From positions 496,001 through 560,000 of the forward strand of contig NZ_JAVKTS010000003.1 in NCBI RefSeq assembly GCF_031460495.1: 64,000 nt of DNA. The letters are read 5' to 3'. Each line of letters begins with the position of its first letter. Position 1 is the first letter of the stretch. Under the pieces are notes generated by a model. The model saw only the letters and a list, made by a program, of their open reading frames with translations, was not told where the DNA came from and searched no databases. Both the position numbers and the translations under genes were made by a program. Below are positions 48,958 to 59,453 of this stretch, piece after piece. This DNA comes from Tissierella sp. (GTDB taxonomy: Bacteria; Bacillota; Clostridia; Tissierellales; Tissierellaceae).

Positions 48958-49776
48958 TTATCTTTTTTTAAGTCCTAATATTTCTCTTGCTTCATCTGGA
49001 GTAGCTATTTCTCTGCCTAATTCTTTAGCTATTCTTACAACTTTTTCTACTAATTCTCCATTGGATTTAGCCAATACTCCCTTTTCTATATATACATTGT
49101 CTTCAAATCCCACTCTAACATGTCCACCCATTGCAATACCAACAGCTCCTAATGGCATCTCATGTCTGCCTACTCCTGATACAGTCCAAGTAGATCCTGC
49201 TGGAATACTATCTACCATAAATGATAAATCTCTAACAGTTGCAGCCATTTGTACTCCTAGTACGAAATCAAAATGCATTGGCTCTTTTATAAAGCCTTGT
49301 TTAGCGTATTTGATTGCATAATCAATCATACCCTTATCAAATACTTCTATTTCAGGTTTAACTCCTCTTTCGATCATAAGTCTTCCAAAGTTTTTGATAG
49401 TATTTTCAGTATTTACAAATACTTCATCTCCACCAAAGTTGCAAGTACCACAGTCTAAAGTAGCCATTTCTGGTCCTAATTCTGTTGGTTGAAGTCTTTC
49501 TTCATCAGTCATTCCAACTGCTCCACCTGTGGATGGTTGGATTATTACATCTGGACATCTCTTATAGATTTCATCCATACAAGCCTTAAATCTAGCTTTG
49601 TCTTGAGTTGGAGTACCATCATCTGTTCTAACATGAAGATGAATAATACTAGCTCCAGCCTTATATGCTGATTCTGCTTCTCTACCTATTTCTTCAACTG
49701 TATATGGAACAGCTGGGTTGTTTTCCTTTGTTACTTCTGCCCCACAAATAGCAGCAGTAATAATTAACTTTTCCAT
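48958..49776 (-). CDS. kce: 3-keto-5-aminohexanoate cleavage enzyme
   Basis: The 272-residue BKACE-fold enzyme has zinc-binding His46 and His48 in SIIHLHVR, then GVGRHEMPLGAVGIAMGGHVRVG and GLEDN-like GFEDNVY with the third ligand Glu. Kce converts 3-keto-5-aminohexanoate and acetyl-CoA to 3-aminobutyryl-CoA and acetoacetate in lysine fermentation. The adjacent kal makes the next enzyme, which strongly supports the substrate. Other lysine-pathway genes (kamA, kamDE, kdd) are not in the window. Confidence 0.92.
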   Translation of the reverse strand: MEKLIITAAICGAEVTKENNPAVPYTVEEIGREAESAYKAGASIIHLHVRTDDGTPTQDKARFKACMDEIYKRCPDVIIQPSTGGAVGMTDEERLQPTELGPEMATLDCGTCNFGGDEVFVNTENTIKNFGRLMIERGVKPEIEVFDKGMIDYAIKYAKQGFIKEPMHFDFVLGVQMAATVRDLSFMVDSIPAGSTWTVSGVGRHEMPLGAVGIAMGGHVRVGFEDNVYIEKGVLAKSNGELVEKVVRIAKELGREIATPDEAREILGLKKR

Positions 49777-49788
49777 TAATATCGCCTC

Positions 49789-50169
49789 CTATATTCTCTT
49801 TTTATCCTTTGGAACTAAGCAAGTTCCTTCTGCTCTACAAACTACTACTGGTTCTTCCAATACATCACAAGCTGATGGACTGATATCTGGTCTAGGTACT
49901 ATAACTTTTCTAGCTTCAAATACCATTTTTCTTGAAGTATTACCAACCTTTACAATTTCACCTACAGCTTCTATGTAATCACCTGCGTATACTGGTGCTG
50001 TAAATTCTACTTTATCATAAGCTACAAATAATCCCTCATCACCGTCTTGTCTAATAAGTAATTCTGTAGCTACATCACCAAATAATCCTAACATTCTTGC
50101 ACCATCAACTAAATTCCCACCATAATGAGCATCTGCTGTACTCATTCTAAGTCTAATCATTGCCTTCAT
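49789..50169 (-). CDS. kal: 3-aminobutyryl-CoA ammonia-lyase
   Basis: The 126-residue hot-dog-fold protein has [20 protein letters not shown]-like features (here [20 protein letters not shown]) and [16 protein letters not shown]. Kal removes ammonia from 3-aminobutyryl-CoA to give crotonyl-CoA, which leads to butyrate. It is 12 bp before kce under one consensus promoter. GGAGGG precedes the start. Confidence 0.92.
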   Translation of the reverse strand: MKAMIRLRMSTADAHYGGNLVDGARMLGLFGDVATELLIRQDGDEGLFVAYDKVEFTAPVYAGDYIEAVGEIVKVGNTSRKMVFEARKVIVPRPDISPSACDVLEEPVVVCRAEGTCLVPKDKKRI

Positions 50170-50200
50170 TTGCTTTTCCCTCCATCTTATATTTGTCTAC

Positions 50201-50229
50201 ATTATATCATATGGATAATTTTGTAACAA
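50201..50229 (-). promoter_or_regulatory. Promoter of the kal-kce transcript
   Basis: On the minus strand TTGTTA (50224-50229) and TATAAT (50201-50206) are 17 bp apart, 31 bp from the kal start. The remaining divergent spacer to 50366 is AT-rich, without a clear plus-strand promoter. Confidence 0.75.
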
Positions 50230-50366
50230 GACATTGAATTATTATTCGTAATTTAGACTTATGCTTTCAATAATACCTTCTAAACTTTAATAATATTGTA
50301 ACTATTTCCATGTATATAATATGGTAAAATGTTCATAAGATTAAATATTTGGAGGTGAGTTAATTC

Positions 50367-51080
50367 TTGGAAGATTTTATAACATTACAAAATTTAAGAA
50401 AGGTATATAGGATGGGAGATGAAAAAATAATTGCCCTAAATGATATAACTCTCAATGTTGCAAAAGAAGAATTCGTCTGTTTACTAGGTACCTCTGGATC
50501 TGGAAAATCTACCTTGCTAAATATGATGGCAGGCTTGGAGAAGCCAACAAAGGGCGAAATCTTCATTAACAAGCTTCCAATACACAAATTGAGCGAAAAA
50601 GATGTAACTAAATTTAGACAAAAATATGTTGGTTTCGTATTTCAATCATATAACCTTATTCCTACCTTATCTGCTTTAGAAAATGTAAGTATTGGTCTTA
50701 CATTCCAGGGTGTAGCAAAGAATAAAAGAGATAAAATGGCAAAACAAATGCTCAAAGATGTAGGCCTAGAAAAAAGATTACATCATAAACCATCTGAAAT
50801 GAGTGGGGGACAACAGCAAAGAGTAAGTATTGCAAGAGCTTTCGTAAATAAACCGAAAATTGTATTTGCAGATGAACCAACGGGGAACTTAGATACGAAA
50901 ACTACCATGGAAGTAATGGATTTAATCACAGGCATGGCATATGAATTTAAGCAAACCTTGATAATAGTTACCCATGATACAGAAATCTCTGGATATGCCC
51001 ATAGAGTCGTATACCTAAGGGATGGAAATATTGAGAAAATAACAGAAACAGAAAACATAATAAAGGGGGAAGTGAATTAA
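50367..51080 (+). CDS. ABC transporter ATPase (MacB/LolD type)
   Basis: A TTG start at 50367 is supported by GGAGGTGA 8 bp upstream. The 237-residue ATPase has Walker A GTSGSGKS (41-48), signature MSGGQQQR (145-152) and Walker B IVFADEPTGN. This class pairs with MacB/FtsX-type permeases that do mechanical work or export rather than classic transport through a channel. The next gene starts directly after the stop. Confidence 0.93.
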   Translation: MEDFITLQNLRKVYRMGDEKIIALNDITLNVAKEEFVCLLGTSGSGKSTLLNMMAGLEKPTKGEIFINKLPIHKLSEKDVTKFRQKYVGFVFQSYNLIPTLSALENVSIGLTFQGVAKNKRDKMAKQMLKDVGLEKRLHHKPSEMSGGQQQRVSIARAFVNKPKIVFADEPTGNLDTKTTMEVMDLITGMAYEFKQTLIIVTHDTEISGYAHRVVYLRDGNIEKITETENIIKGEVN

Positions 51081-53177
51081 ATGAAAAGATTTTTAAGTGT
51101 TTTTATAGCAATGATATTAATTCTGATGCAGATACCAAGTATTAGCATTGCAAATAGTCAAATTAACAACCCACCAAGCAATACAGATTCTTCATCTTAC
51201 TACAAACCATCCTTAGTGATAGAAGATGGCCTAATACCTGAAGTAAACGCAGGTACTAGTATTGCTGTAGAGTTTGAGTTGAAAAACACTGGATATACAG
51301 CAACTGATATCGTTGTAACTCCGGTTTTTGGAAATGATAGCCCTTTTACATCAAATAATTTAACAAACTCAATTCCTATGGGAAGTATATCAAAGGGATC
51401 CCAGAAAACAGTGAAGCTTGAAATGGAAGTATCACCTACTGCCATGCCTGGTTCATATCCAATACCTGTAAAAATAAACTATAACTATGTCTCATATGCT
51501 ACAGATCCACCAACAAAATATAGCGAGACATTAGAAGCCATCGTATATGTAAAAGTATCTAATAAATCAACTCAACCTAAACTTATAATTACAAAAAATG
51601 TTACTTCACCTGAAATTATAACACCAGGTCAAGATGTAAAACTTAGTGTATTGTTCGAAAACAAAGGAAGTGTAGATGTAAAGAATGTATCTGTAAAACT
51701 AGAAGGATTAGATAATGACAAAGGTTTTTATATCTCTTCTGGGTCTGATATTGTATATGTTAAAAATGTTTCAGGAAATTTAGTTTCCTATGCTGAGTTC
51801 TATCTAAAATCATCCAATAGTATCAAGAGAGGTGCTCATAAGCTTAATGTTACCTTCTCTTATAATGGAGTAACTGAGACACAGGCTATTTATCTTAATG
51901 TAGGTGGCGATGCTGAACAAAACTCTAATATTTTAATAGAAAATCTGAGCTATCCTACAACTGCTATTAACCCTAATAAAGATTTTGTTCTAAAGTTTGA
52001 TTTAAGAAATAATGGTGGAGTAAATGCCAATAATATCTTAGTTAAAGTAGAAAGCTCAGACCCAACAGTAATACCAAAAACTAATAGTATTAAGAAAATA
52101 AATACTATGGCTCCTGATGGAAAAGAATCCCTTGAATTTATCTTTTTCCCTACAGAAGAGGCCATTACAAGAAACTATCCTATAAATATATCTGTAGAAT
52201 ATGAAGATGAGTTTAATCAAGATAGTGAAGTAAAACATCGTGTCAACCAATATGTAGGTATATATGTAGAAAAATCCGGGGACTCAACAAAGGGAAAACC
52301 TAAATTAATCATAGATAAATATAATTTTGAACCACAACTTGTTCGTGCAGGCGAAAACTTTGAAATGACTTTATCTTTTTATAATACTAATAGTAGCAAA
52401 ACTGTAAATAATATAAAAATATTTTTAACAGCAGAATCTGGTACTAGTAACGAAGGTGCAAACGCAGGAAGTTCTGCCTTTACCCCAGTAGATAGCTCAA
52501 ATACATTCTATATAGATTCAATACCTCCTAGAGGTAGAGTTGAAAAGAAAATAACCATGTTTACCATACCAGATGCTATAGCAAAAACCCATACTATTAC
52601 AGCCAATTTCGAATATGAAGATAGTGACGGAAATGAACTTAAAGATATAGAATTAATAGGTGTCCCTGTAGTTCAAAATTCAAGACTTGAAACAGGAGAA
52701 TTATCCTATTATCCAGAGGCAATGATAGGTCAACCAATGCCAGTATCATTAGAGTTTTATAATACAGGTAAAGTAACTCTATATAATATGATGGTTAAAT
52801 TAGAAGGAGACTTCCAAACAGAAAATGGATCTTCTTATATAGGAAACTTTGTTACTGGTAGTAGTGAATATTTTGAAGGAATGGTAATGCCATCAGAACC
52901 AGGAGAATTGAAAGGTGCTGTCCTTTTCACATATGAAGACTCCACAGGTCAAATGCAAGAATTAAGGAAGGAATTTACCTTAAATGTAATGGAAATGCCA
53001 CCAATGGAAGAGTTCCCAGGTGAGATGCCTCCTATGGAAGAAGGTCCAACTGGAGTAAATGGAATTCTAAAATCTAAATGGCTTTGGATTTCTCTAATAG
53101 CTATACTTGTCATAGTTGGTGGTGTAATATTCTACAAGAAAAAGAAGAAGAAAAAGGAAATGGCTTTCGATGAGTAA
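51081..53177 (+). CDS. Membrane-tethered CARDB (COG1361-type) extracellular protein
   Basis: The 698-residue protein has a signal peptide (about 1-25) and four or five repeated Ig-like CARDB domains, each with a LxNxG pattern (FELKNTGYTA, LFENKGSVDV, FDLRNNGGVN, LEFYNTGKVT). A Pro/Met/Glu linker follows, then a C-terminal membrane helix (about 668-687) and a poly-Lys tail. Bulk of the protein is outside the cell, tethered at the C-terminus. Its gene overlaps the permease gene by 8 bp, so it probably works with the ABC complex as an external adaptor. Confidence 0.88.
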   Translation: MKRFLSVFIAMILILMQIPSISIANSQINNPPSNTDSSSYYKPSLVIEDGLIPEVNAGTSIAVEFELKNTGYTATDIVVTPVFGNDSPFTSNNLTNSIPMGSISKGSQKTVKLEMEVSPTAMPGSYPIPVKINYNYVSYATDPPTKYSETLEAIVYVKVSNKSTQPKLIITKNVTSPEIITPGQDVKLSVLFENKGSVDVKNVSVKLEGLDNDKGFYISSGSDIVYVKNVSGNLVSYAEFYLKSSNSIKRGAHKLNVTFSYNGVTETQAIYLNVGGDAEQNSNILIENLSYPTTAINPNKDFVLKFDLRNNGGVNANNILVKVESSDPTVIPKTNSIKKINTMAPDGKESLEFIFFPTEEAITRNYPINISVEYEDEFNQDSEVKHRVNQYVGIYVEKSGDSTKGKPKLIIDKYNFEPQLVRAGENFEMTLSFYNTNSSKTVNNIKIFLTAESGTSNEGANAGSSAFTPVDSSNTFYIDSIPPRGRVEKKITMFTIPDAIAKTHTITANFEYEDSDGNELKDIELIGVPVVQNSRLETGELSYYPEAMIGQPMPVSLEFYNTGKVTLYNMMVKLEGDFQTENGSSYIGNFVTGSSEYFEGMVMPSEPGELKGAVLFTYEDSTGQMQELRKEFTLNVMEMPPMEEFPGEMPPMEEGPTGVNGILKSKWLWISLIAILVIVGGVIFYKKKKKKKEMAFDE

Positions 53178-54471
53178 ATTAGACTTATTTCGAATGGGAA
53201 TTAAAAATCTGTGGAGAAGAAAATTAAGAACATTTCTTACAGTTCTTGGAGTAATCATAGGTGCAAGTTCCATTATAGTTATGCTTAGTCTTGGTTTTGG
53301 AATGCAAATTGGGTTTGAAGAACAAATGGCCCAATGGGGAAGCTTAACTACTATAAATGTACACAAAGGGTGGAGTGAAATCCCTGGAAAAGAAGTAGTA
53401 GAATTAGATGATAAAGCTGTTGCTGCATTTAAGTCATTGCCAAATGTAATTGCAGTAAGCCCTACTTTACAAACCTATGGTGCCATAATCAATGGTAAAT
53501 ATATAGCACAAATGCCTATTAAAGGGATTGATCCTGACTCCATGGCATCTTTTGGATTTGAAATTGCAGAAGGCCGACTATTGACTAGTTCCGATGAACT
53601 TACAATAGTATTTGGTGGACAAATGAAGTATAATTTCTATGACCCAAAAGCAAGGGTATGGAGAGAACCAAAGATTAATTTAATGAAGGATAGAATGACT
53701 CTAACTCTTAATCCGAATTATGGCTATTCTTATCCAGGTGAGAAAAAGGTAAACTATAAAGAGTATAAAATAAAAGTAGCAGGAGTATTGGCAGAAAGCA
53801 ATGATTGGGAAACTAATTATGGAATTTATATGCCTATCACCGAAGTGCAAAAGCTTATAAAAGAAAAGGAAAAAGCAGAAGGAGTCAAGCCACAACCTGG
53901 CAAACCAAAAGATATAGGATATAATCAGGTAAATATAAAAGTTAATGATATGAAAAATGTTCAGGATGTTCAAAAGACAATAAGGGATATGGGGCATGAA
54001 GCCTATAGTTTAAATGACCAACTAGAATCCATGAAAAAACAAGCTGGAATGATTCAAGCAGTCCTTGGGGGTATAGGTGCTGTATCCCTTGTAGTAGCTG
54101 CAATAGGTATTACAAACACCATGGTTATGAGTATCTACGAAAGAACCAAGGAAATTGGAGTAATGAAAGTAATAGGTGCATCACTTAAGGATATAAAGAA
54201 CCTTTTCCTATTTGAATCTGCTATTATAGGTCTTGTAGGGGGAGTTGTTGGTGTTGGCTTTTCATACCTTTTATCCTTCATTGTCAATAAGTTTAGCCAT
54301 ATCTTCGGACCTATGCTTGGCTTATGGGATGCTACAACAATCTCTGTAATACCTCTTTGGCTAGCATTAGCTGCTTTGGGATTTTCAGCTTTCATAGGTG
54401 TAGTATCAGGATATTTCCCCGCTAGGCGTGCAATGAACTTATCAGCATTAGAAGCTATTAGAACAGAGTAA
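53170..54471 (+). CDS. MacB/FtsX-type ABC permease
   Basis: The 433-residue protein has a first membrane helix after LRTFLTVLGVIIGAS, a large extracellular domain (about 45-280) and three C-terminal helices with the FtsX motif ERTKEIGVMKVIGAS. It ends LSALEAIRTE, as is typical. Together with the preceding ATPase it forms a type VII ABC system. The 8-bp overlap with the CARDB gene suggests fixed stoichiometry. Confidence 0.93.
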   Translation: MSKLDLFRMGIKNLWRRKLRTFLTVLGVIIGASSIIVMLSLGFGMQIGFEEQMAQWGSLTTINVHKGWSEIPGKEVVELDDKAVAAFKSLPNVIAVSPTLQTYGAIINGKYIAQMPIKGIDPDSMASFGFEIAEGRLLTSSDELTIVFGGQMKYNFYDPKARVWREPKINLMKDRMTLTLNPNYGYSYPGEKKVNYKEYKIKVAGVLAESNDWETNYGIYMPITEVQKLIKEKEKAEGVKPQPGKPKDIGYNQVNIKVNDMKNVQDVQKTIRDMGHEAYSLNDQLESMKKQAGMIQAVLGGIGAVSLVVAAIGITNTMVMSIYERTKEIGVMKVIGASLKDIKNLFLFESAIIGLVGGVVGVGFSYLLSFIVNKFSHIFGPMLGLWDATTISVIPLWLALAALGFSAFIGVVSGYFPARRAMNLSALEAIRTE

Positions 54472-54528
54472 AAGATAGTTAATGTTGAAAGGTGAAAAGT
54501 GAATAGTTAAAAGAATTAATAAAAAAGC

Positions 54529-54571
54529 AAACCCTAGGTTTTAAGCTTGATATGCTCTAAATCTAGGGTTT
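54529..54571 (-). terminator. Terminator of pyrG
   Basis: AAACCCTAG/CTAGGGTTT pair across a 25-nt loop that can itself fold; on the minus strand GCTTTTTTATT follows. It is flanked by period-7 repeat arms (54478-54520 and 54572-54612) that fill the gap between the convergent permease and pyrG genes. Confidence 0.75.
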
Positions 54572-54605
54572 AAACTATTCACTATTCACTATTAGTTATT
54601 AGTTC

Positions 54606-56210
54606 TTAGTTGCTTTTTCTATTTGCTGCTTTTATAAACTCTCTAAATAATGGATGAGCTTTGGTTGGTCTTGATTTAAACTCAGGGTGGTATTGTACTG
54701 CTACAAACCATGGATGATCTTTTAATTCAATCATTTCAACTAATCTTTCATCAGGTGATAGACCTGATATTATCAATCCCTTTTCTGCCAAAGTATCTCT
54801 GTATTCATTATTAAATTCATATCTATGTCTATGTCTTTCGTATACAATCTCATCATTATATATTTCCATAGCCTTAGTTCCCTCTATTACCTTACAAGGA
54901 TATAGACCAAGTCTCATAGTGCCACCTAAAGTATCAATATCTTTTTGCTCTGGCATTAAATCAATGACAGGATATTTTGTATTTTCATTAAGCTCTGAAC
55001 TATGTGCACCTTTAAGGCTTGCAACATTTCTAGCAAATTCAACAACTGCCAATTGCATACCAAGACAAATTCCCAAAAATGGAATATTATTTTCCCTAGC
55101 ATATTTAGTAGCTGTAATCTTTCCTTCTACTCCCCTATCACCAAAACCTCCTGGTACTAAAATACCATCTGCACCAGCTAAAAGTTCCTTGCAATTATTT
55201 TCATTTATTTCCTCAGCATGTACCCAATCTATATCTACATCAATATTATTAGCTATGGCTCCATGTCTTAGAGATTCTGCTACAGAAAGATAAGCATCCT
55301 TTAACTCTACATATTTACCTACTAAAGCAATTTTTACTTTGCCTTGAGGATTTTTTACTCTTTCAACGATTTCATTCCATTCAGATAAATCTAGTTCATC
55401 ACATTTCAAATTTAAATGTTCTATTACTAATTTTGGAAGTCCTTCTCTTTCTAGCATTAAAGGAATTTCATAAATTGTAGAAGCATCTATATTTTCTATA
55501 ACTTCAGATGGATCTAAATCGCAGAAAAGAGCAATTTTATCTCTTAAATCATTAGCTAGTGGAACCTCTGTCCTACATATTAGTACATCTGGTTGAATAC
55601 CTAGTCCCCTTAGCTCTTTTACACTGTGTTGAGTAGGTTTGGTCTTCAATTCCCCAGCCTTGGACAAAAATGGAACTAAAGTCACATGAACATACATGAC
55701 ATTTTCCTTGCCTACATCATACTTAATTTGCCTAATAGCCTCTAAGAAAGGTAAGGATTCAATATCCCCTACAGTACCACCTATTTCAGTGATGACAATA
55801 TCTACATCCCTTTCCTTTGATGCTCTAATAATTCTCTCTTTAATTTCATTTGTAATATGAGGAATTACTTGGACAGTTCTTCCATTGTATTCCCCTTTTC
55901 TCTCTTTATTAAGTACAGACCAATAAATCTTTCCAGTAGTCACACTACTATTCTTATTAAGATTAACATCAATAAACCTTTCATAATGGCCTAAATCTAA
56001 ATCCGTCTCTGCCCCATCATCTGTTACAAAAACTTCCCCATGTTGATAGGGGCTCATGGTGCCAGGATCAACATTTATATATGGATCAAATTTCTGTATA
56101 GTAACTTTAAGTCCTCTACTCTTTAAGAGCTGACCTAAACTAGCTGCAGTAATACCTTTCCCTAAGGATGAAACTACACCGCCCGTAACAAATATATATT
56201 TTGTAGACAC
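54606..56210 (-). CDS. pyrG: CTP synthase
   Basis: I place the start at a GTG at 56210, 8 bp after GAGGAGG, giving 534 residues beginning [19 protein letters not shown]; a longer open frame begins at a TTG inside that site. The synthetase half (1-265) is followed by a class I glutamine amidotransferase half with the nucleophile Cys in [13 protein letters not shown] and the His/Glu pair near [10 protein letters not shown]. It makes CTP from UTP. Confidence 0.97.
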   Translation of the reverse strand: MSTKYIFVTGGVVSSLGKGITAASLGQLLKSRGLKVTIQKFDPYINVDPGTMSPYQHGEVFVTDDGAETDLDLGHYERFIDVNLNKNSSVTTGKIYWSVLNKERKGEYNGRTVQVIPHITNEIKERIIRASKERDVDIVITEIGGTVGDIESLPFLEAIRQIKYDVGKENVMYVHVTLVPFLSKAGELKTKPTQHSVKELRGLGIQPDVLICRTEVPLANDLRDKIALFCDLDPSEVIENIDASTIYEIPLMLEREGLPKLVIEHLNLKCDELDLSEWNEIVERVKNPQGKVKIALVGKYVELKDAYLSVAESLRHGAIANNIDVDIDWVHAEEINENNCKELLAGADGILVPGGFGDRGVEGKITATKYARENNIPFLGICLGMQLAVVEFARNVASLKGAHSSELNENTKYPVIDLMPEQKDIDTLGGTMRLGLYPCKVIEGTKAMEIYNDEIVYERHRHRYEFNNEYRDTLAEKGLIISGLSPDERLVEMIELKDHPWFVAVQYHPEFKSRPTKAHPLFREFIKAANRKSN

Positions 56211-56252
56211 TTCTTTATACCTCCTCAAAAAACTTCAGTCCTTAACTATAGT

Positions 56253-56281
56253 ATTCTATAATACTGAAAATAATATGTCAA
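56253..56281 (-). promoter_or_regulatory. Promoter of pyrG
   Basis: On the minus strand a perfect -35 TTGACA (56276-56281) and TAGAAT (56253-56258) are 17 bp apart. The leader is about 35 nt, with no attenuator hairpin. Confidence 0.85.
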
Positions 56282-56377
56282 GAACGCAAATAATTAATGT
56301 GTAACTAGATTGTAATATATAAATACCCAAATTTGTAGTATAATTAAACTATATCAATAAAGAGGGGAGAGATATTT

Positions 56378-59300
56378 ATGAAAAGAGTATTATCAATTGC
56401 ACTAGCCTTAATTATCGCATTTTCAGGCCTAACTCCTATATATGCTGATACATCTTCTTCACAGCTATATAATGAAGCTGGGAATATATTAAAAGATCTA
56501 AAACTATTGACCGGTAATTCAAGTGGAGATTTAATGCTAGAAGGTAATCTAAGTAGACAAGACATGGTTATAATGATCACAAGACTTTATAAGGAAGAAG
56601 ACAACGCTAAAAACTATGTTGTTAAACCAGGCGAAAATAAATTTAAAGATTTAACAGTTGCAAGAAAAAATTATATTCCTTACATTGCTTGGGCAGTTAA
56701 CAAGAATTTAATTTATGGTGTCGCTACTGACAAATTTGGTTTTGGACAAGATGTGACAATCCAGGAATATCAAGCTGTACTTCTTAGGGCCCTAGGCTAT
56801 AATTTAAGTGCAGATGAATGGAAATATGTACCTGAAGTTGCATCAAAATACGGCATCATGAAGGACTTATCTTCCTTGAAGGCTGAATCAAAAATAACTC
56901 GTGGTCAAATGGCAGTAATGACAATCAATGCCTTACGCCAAGAAATGAACGGTAGAAATATTACATTAGCAGAGGAACTGGGAGTTACAATAGCAGAAGC
57001 ATTTAGTGTAGAGGCAACAGTAAAAGTTGAAAATAATAGTCTGATTTTTGAAGGACAAGCAAAGGGTACAAACTATTTATTGCTACGTTTGAAACCGATG
57101 TCTTCAACTATAACATCAGGAGAAAATGTTATTCAAATCCCAACCGATGCTGAAGGAAATTTCTCAAGAAAAGTTGAAAATCTTCAAGTAGGTAACTATC
57201 ATTATCGATTTGAGAGTGATAACAAATATACTGATTATAAAGAAGTTGCAATAAAAGTACTACCTTTTAATATAGCGGATGTAAAGGGAAATAATCTTAA
57301 AGAAGTAACTTTAACTTTTACCCAAGCAGTAGATAAAGCAACTGCTTCCATAATCGGAAACTATAATACAACTGCTGGATCTATAAAATCTATTCGATTT
57401 GAAGAAAATGATACTAAGGTAATTTTAACATTAACTGGCAACATGACTCAAAGAAGAATGTATAAAATTACAGCTACAAAAATAAAATCAGCTTCAGGAG
57501 AAGAAACTAACTTAAAAGACTATGAATTTGAAGCATTGGATATTGCAATTCCAACAGTAGTATCAGTTAAACAACTTGGTACTAAGGCTCTAAAAGTATA
57601 TCTATCAGAGCCTGTAAAAAATGCAGTAGTTAATAATTTTAAAATAGATGGAAAAAACTTCTCAGGAAATGCTAAACTAGAAAATAATATAGTTACTCTA
57701 ACATATTACTCACCATCCTATGCATTATCTGAAGGAAGCCATACTATTACAGTATCTAATATAGAGGATTTTGCAGGAAATAAAGCAACTGGCGAAAGCA
57801 CCTCATTTGATATCATCAAAGATACTACACCTCCGGAAATAGTCAGCGCTACAGCTACTTTAGAAGAAGTAATCATTGAATTTGATGAAGAGATAGATCC
57901 TATATCTGCTAGAACTAACTATTTCTATTGGAAAAATGGTTCCGTAAAGAGATATCCTAACAAGGTTACTTTTGATGGAAATAAAGCAATAGTTGAATTT
58001 ACAAATAATAAACTATCAACTTCTCAAAATACCATCTATGTGGAAAATGTCTTGGATTACTCTAATAACAAGATGAAACTTGCTGATATTCAAGTACTTC
58101 CAACAATAGATACTTCAAACCCTGAAGTAATCAACTATTTAGTATCAGATGATGGTAAAACAATAACTATCAATTTCAGTAAAAATGTAGTAGGTAATGT
58201 TAGATCAAATTATTCTATAACAGATCAAAACAACAAATTAGTCAGCATTAAAGACATCACAGGTTCTGGTAAAGAATATAAGTTGAATCTATACAGCGCA
58301 TTACCAGTAGGAGTTAATACCTTAACAGTTAAAAATATACAAGATACTACACCATATAAGAATCCATTAATAGAATTTACAACTACTATAGAAATGAAAG
58401 ATATAGAAAAACCAAAGTTAGTAAACCATACAGGATATGGCAGCAACATAATTCTATATTTCAGCAAACAAATGGATATGGTCACAGTATCTAACCCTGA
58501 TAACTATGTTATGACTTATGGTTCAGTACAATATAAATTACCAGATAACACTATATTTACACCTAGCTCTGACGGAAAAGCAATTACAATGCAGCTTCCA
58601 GAATACTTTGACTATGATGGAAAGAGAATAATGATAGGTACTTCTGGTAACCTTACTTCCTTAGGCATTATAGGATTAAAGGATTTAAGTGGAAATGACA
58701 CTGATCCATTAATAATCAATGTAAAATTTGATAGTTCTTCTTCTGGAAAGGCAAAAGCAATAGACTATTACAAAGAAAAGCCAGGTAGACAAGGTGTACT
58801 TCTTGAATCAAACTTAATAAAACTTAGATTTAGTATACCAATAATACAAGCAAGTCCAAGTGATTTTGCTATATCAGGAAGAACCATATATGATGTAGTA
58901 GCAGATGGCTCAGATGAAGTCACTATATACCTTAATGATAGTGATATGACATATTTGCCAAACAAGTCAATAACTATATTACCAAATAATAATATGAGAA
59001 CATCCATTGATACAGGCGTGGAAAGCGGAAACATATTGTTATTTGATGAACTTCCTCCTAGAGTAAAAGATGGTTCTGATAATCTTGCGGTAAACGCAAA
59101 TCAAATTGAACTTCCATTCTCTGAAGTATTGGAAGAAGCAGGAGTTTCATTATATGTAAGAGATTTAGAAGTAGTTAGATTATCTGATGGAAAAATACTG
59201 TCTAAGGATGAATATACTACATCTTTAAAATACCAAGATAAAAGCATCTTAGTTATCACAATAAATAGAAGAGATATTGCATCAAGCTACTCAGTTATGT

Positions 59301-59410
59301 TATCAGGTGAATCAAATGGATATGTTACCTATATAAGAGATACTGATGGTAACTTAGCAGTTTCAGATTCAGCCATGTATTTTACAGAGAGAGATATTCC
59401 AAAGCAATAA
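56378..59410 (+). CDS. S-layer-homology surface protein with Ig-like domains
   Basis: The 1010-residue protein has a signal peptide (1-23), an SLH region (about 25-195: two to three repeats with LSRQDMVIMITRL, YIPYIAWAVNKNLIYG and ITRGQMAVMTINAL), then a long series of Ig-like domains that recur as (A/K)VxLxFSxxV and DxxPPEIVSA patterns to the C-terminus. SLH domains bind pyruvylated wall polymer, so the protein should be displayed on the surface. GGGGAGAG precedes the start. It is monocistronic, divergent from pyrG. Confidence 0.88.
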   Translation: MKRVLSIALALIIAFSGLTPIYADTSSSQLYNEAGNILKDLKLLTGNSSGDLMLEGNLSRQDMVIMITRLYKEEDNAKNYVVKPGENKFKDLTVARKNYIPYIAWAVNKNLIYGVATDKFGFGQDVTIQEYQAVLLRALGYNLSADEWKYVPEVASKYGIMKDLSSLKAESKITRGQMAVMTINALRQEMNGRNITLAEELGVTIAEAFSVEATVKVENNSLIFEGQAKGTNYLLLRLKPMSSTITSGENVIQIPTDAEGNFSRKVENLQVGNYHYRFESDNKYTDYKEVAIKVLPFNIADVKGNNLKEVTLTFTQAVDKATASIIGNYNTTAGSIKSIRFEENDTKVILTLTGNMTQRRMYKITATKIKSASGEETNLKDYEFEALDIAIPTVVSVKQLGTKALKVYLSEPVKNAVVNNFKIDGKNFSGNAKLENNIVTLTYYSPSYALSEGSHTITVSNIEDFAGNKATGESTSFDIIKDTTPPEIVSATATLEEVIIEFDEEIDPISARTNYFYWKNGSVKRYPNKVTFDGNKAIVEFTNNKLSTSQNTIYVENVLDYSNNKMKLADIQVLPTIDTSNPEVINYLVSDDGKTITINFSKNVVGNVRSNYSITDQNNKLVSIKDITGSGKEYKLNLYSALPVGVNTLTVKNIQDTTPYKNPLIEFTTTIEMKDIEKPKLVNHTGYGSNIILYFSKQMDMVTVSNPDNYVMTYGSVQYKLPDNTIFTPSSDGKAITMQLPEYFDYDGKRIMIGTSGNLTSLGIIGLKDLSGNDTDPLIINVKFDSSSSGKAKAIDYYKEKPGRQGVLLESNLIKLRFSIPIIQASPSDFAISGRTIYDVVADGSDEVTIYLNDSDMTYLPNKSITILPNNNMRTSIDTGVESGNILLFDELPPRVKDGSDNLAVNANQIELPFSEVLEEAGVSLYVRDLEVVRLSDGKILSKDEYTTSLKYQDKSILVITINRRDIASSYSVMLSGESNGYVTYIRDTDGNLAVSDSAMYFTERDIPKQ

Positions 59411-59438
59411 AATAGGGCCAATTGGCCCTATTTTTTTT
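59411..59438 (+). terminator. Terminator of the SLH protein gene
   Basis: A perfect 9-bp stem AATAGGGCC/GGCCCTATT with an AATT loop is followed by eight T in total. It starts right after the stop codon. Confidence 0.93.
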
Positions 59439-59453
59439 GCTTTCTATTTCATA

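Noticed and set aside
50230-50366. Plus-strand promoter for the ABC operon
   Set aside because: TATAAT and TAAAAT boxes exist but none has a convincing -35 box at 16-18 bp.
56211-56252. pyrG leader considered for attenuation by reiterative transcription
   Set aside because: No C- or G-run start followed by a terminator hairpin, unlike the Bacillus leader.
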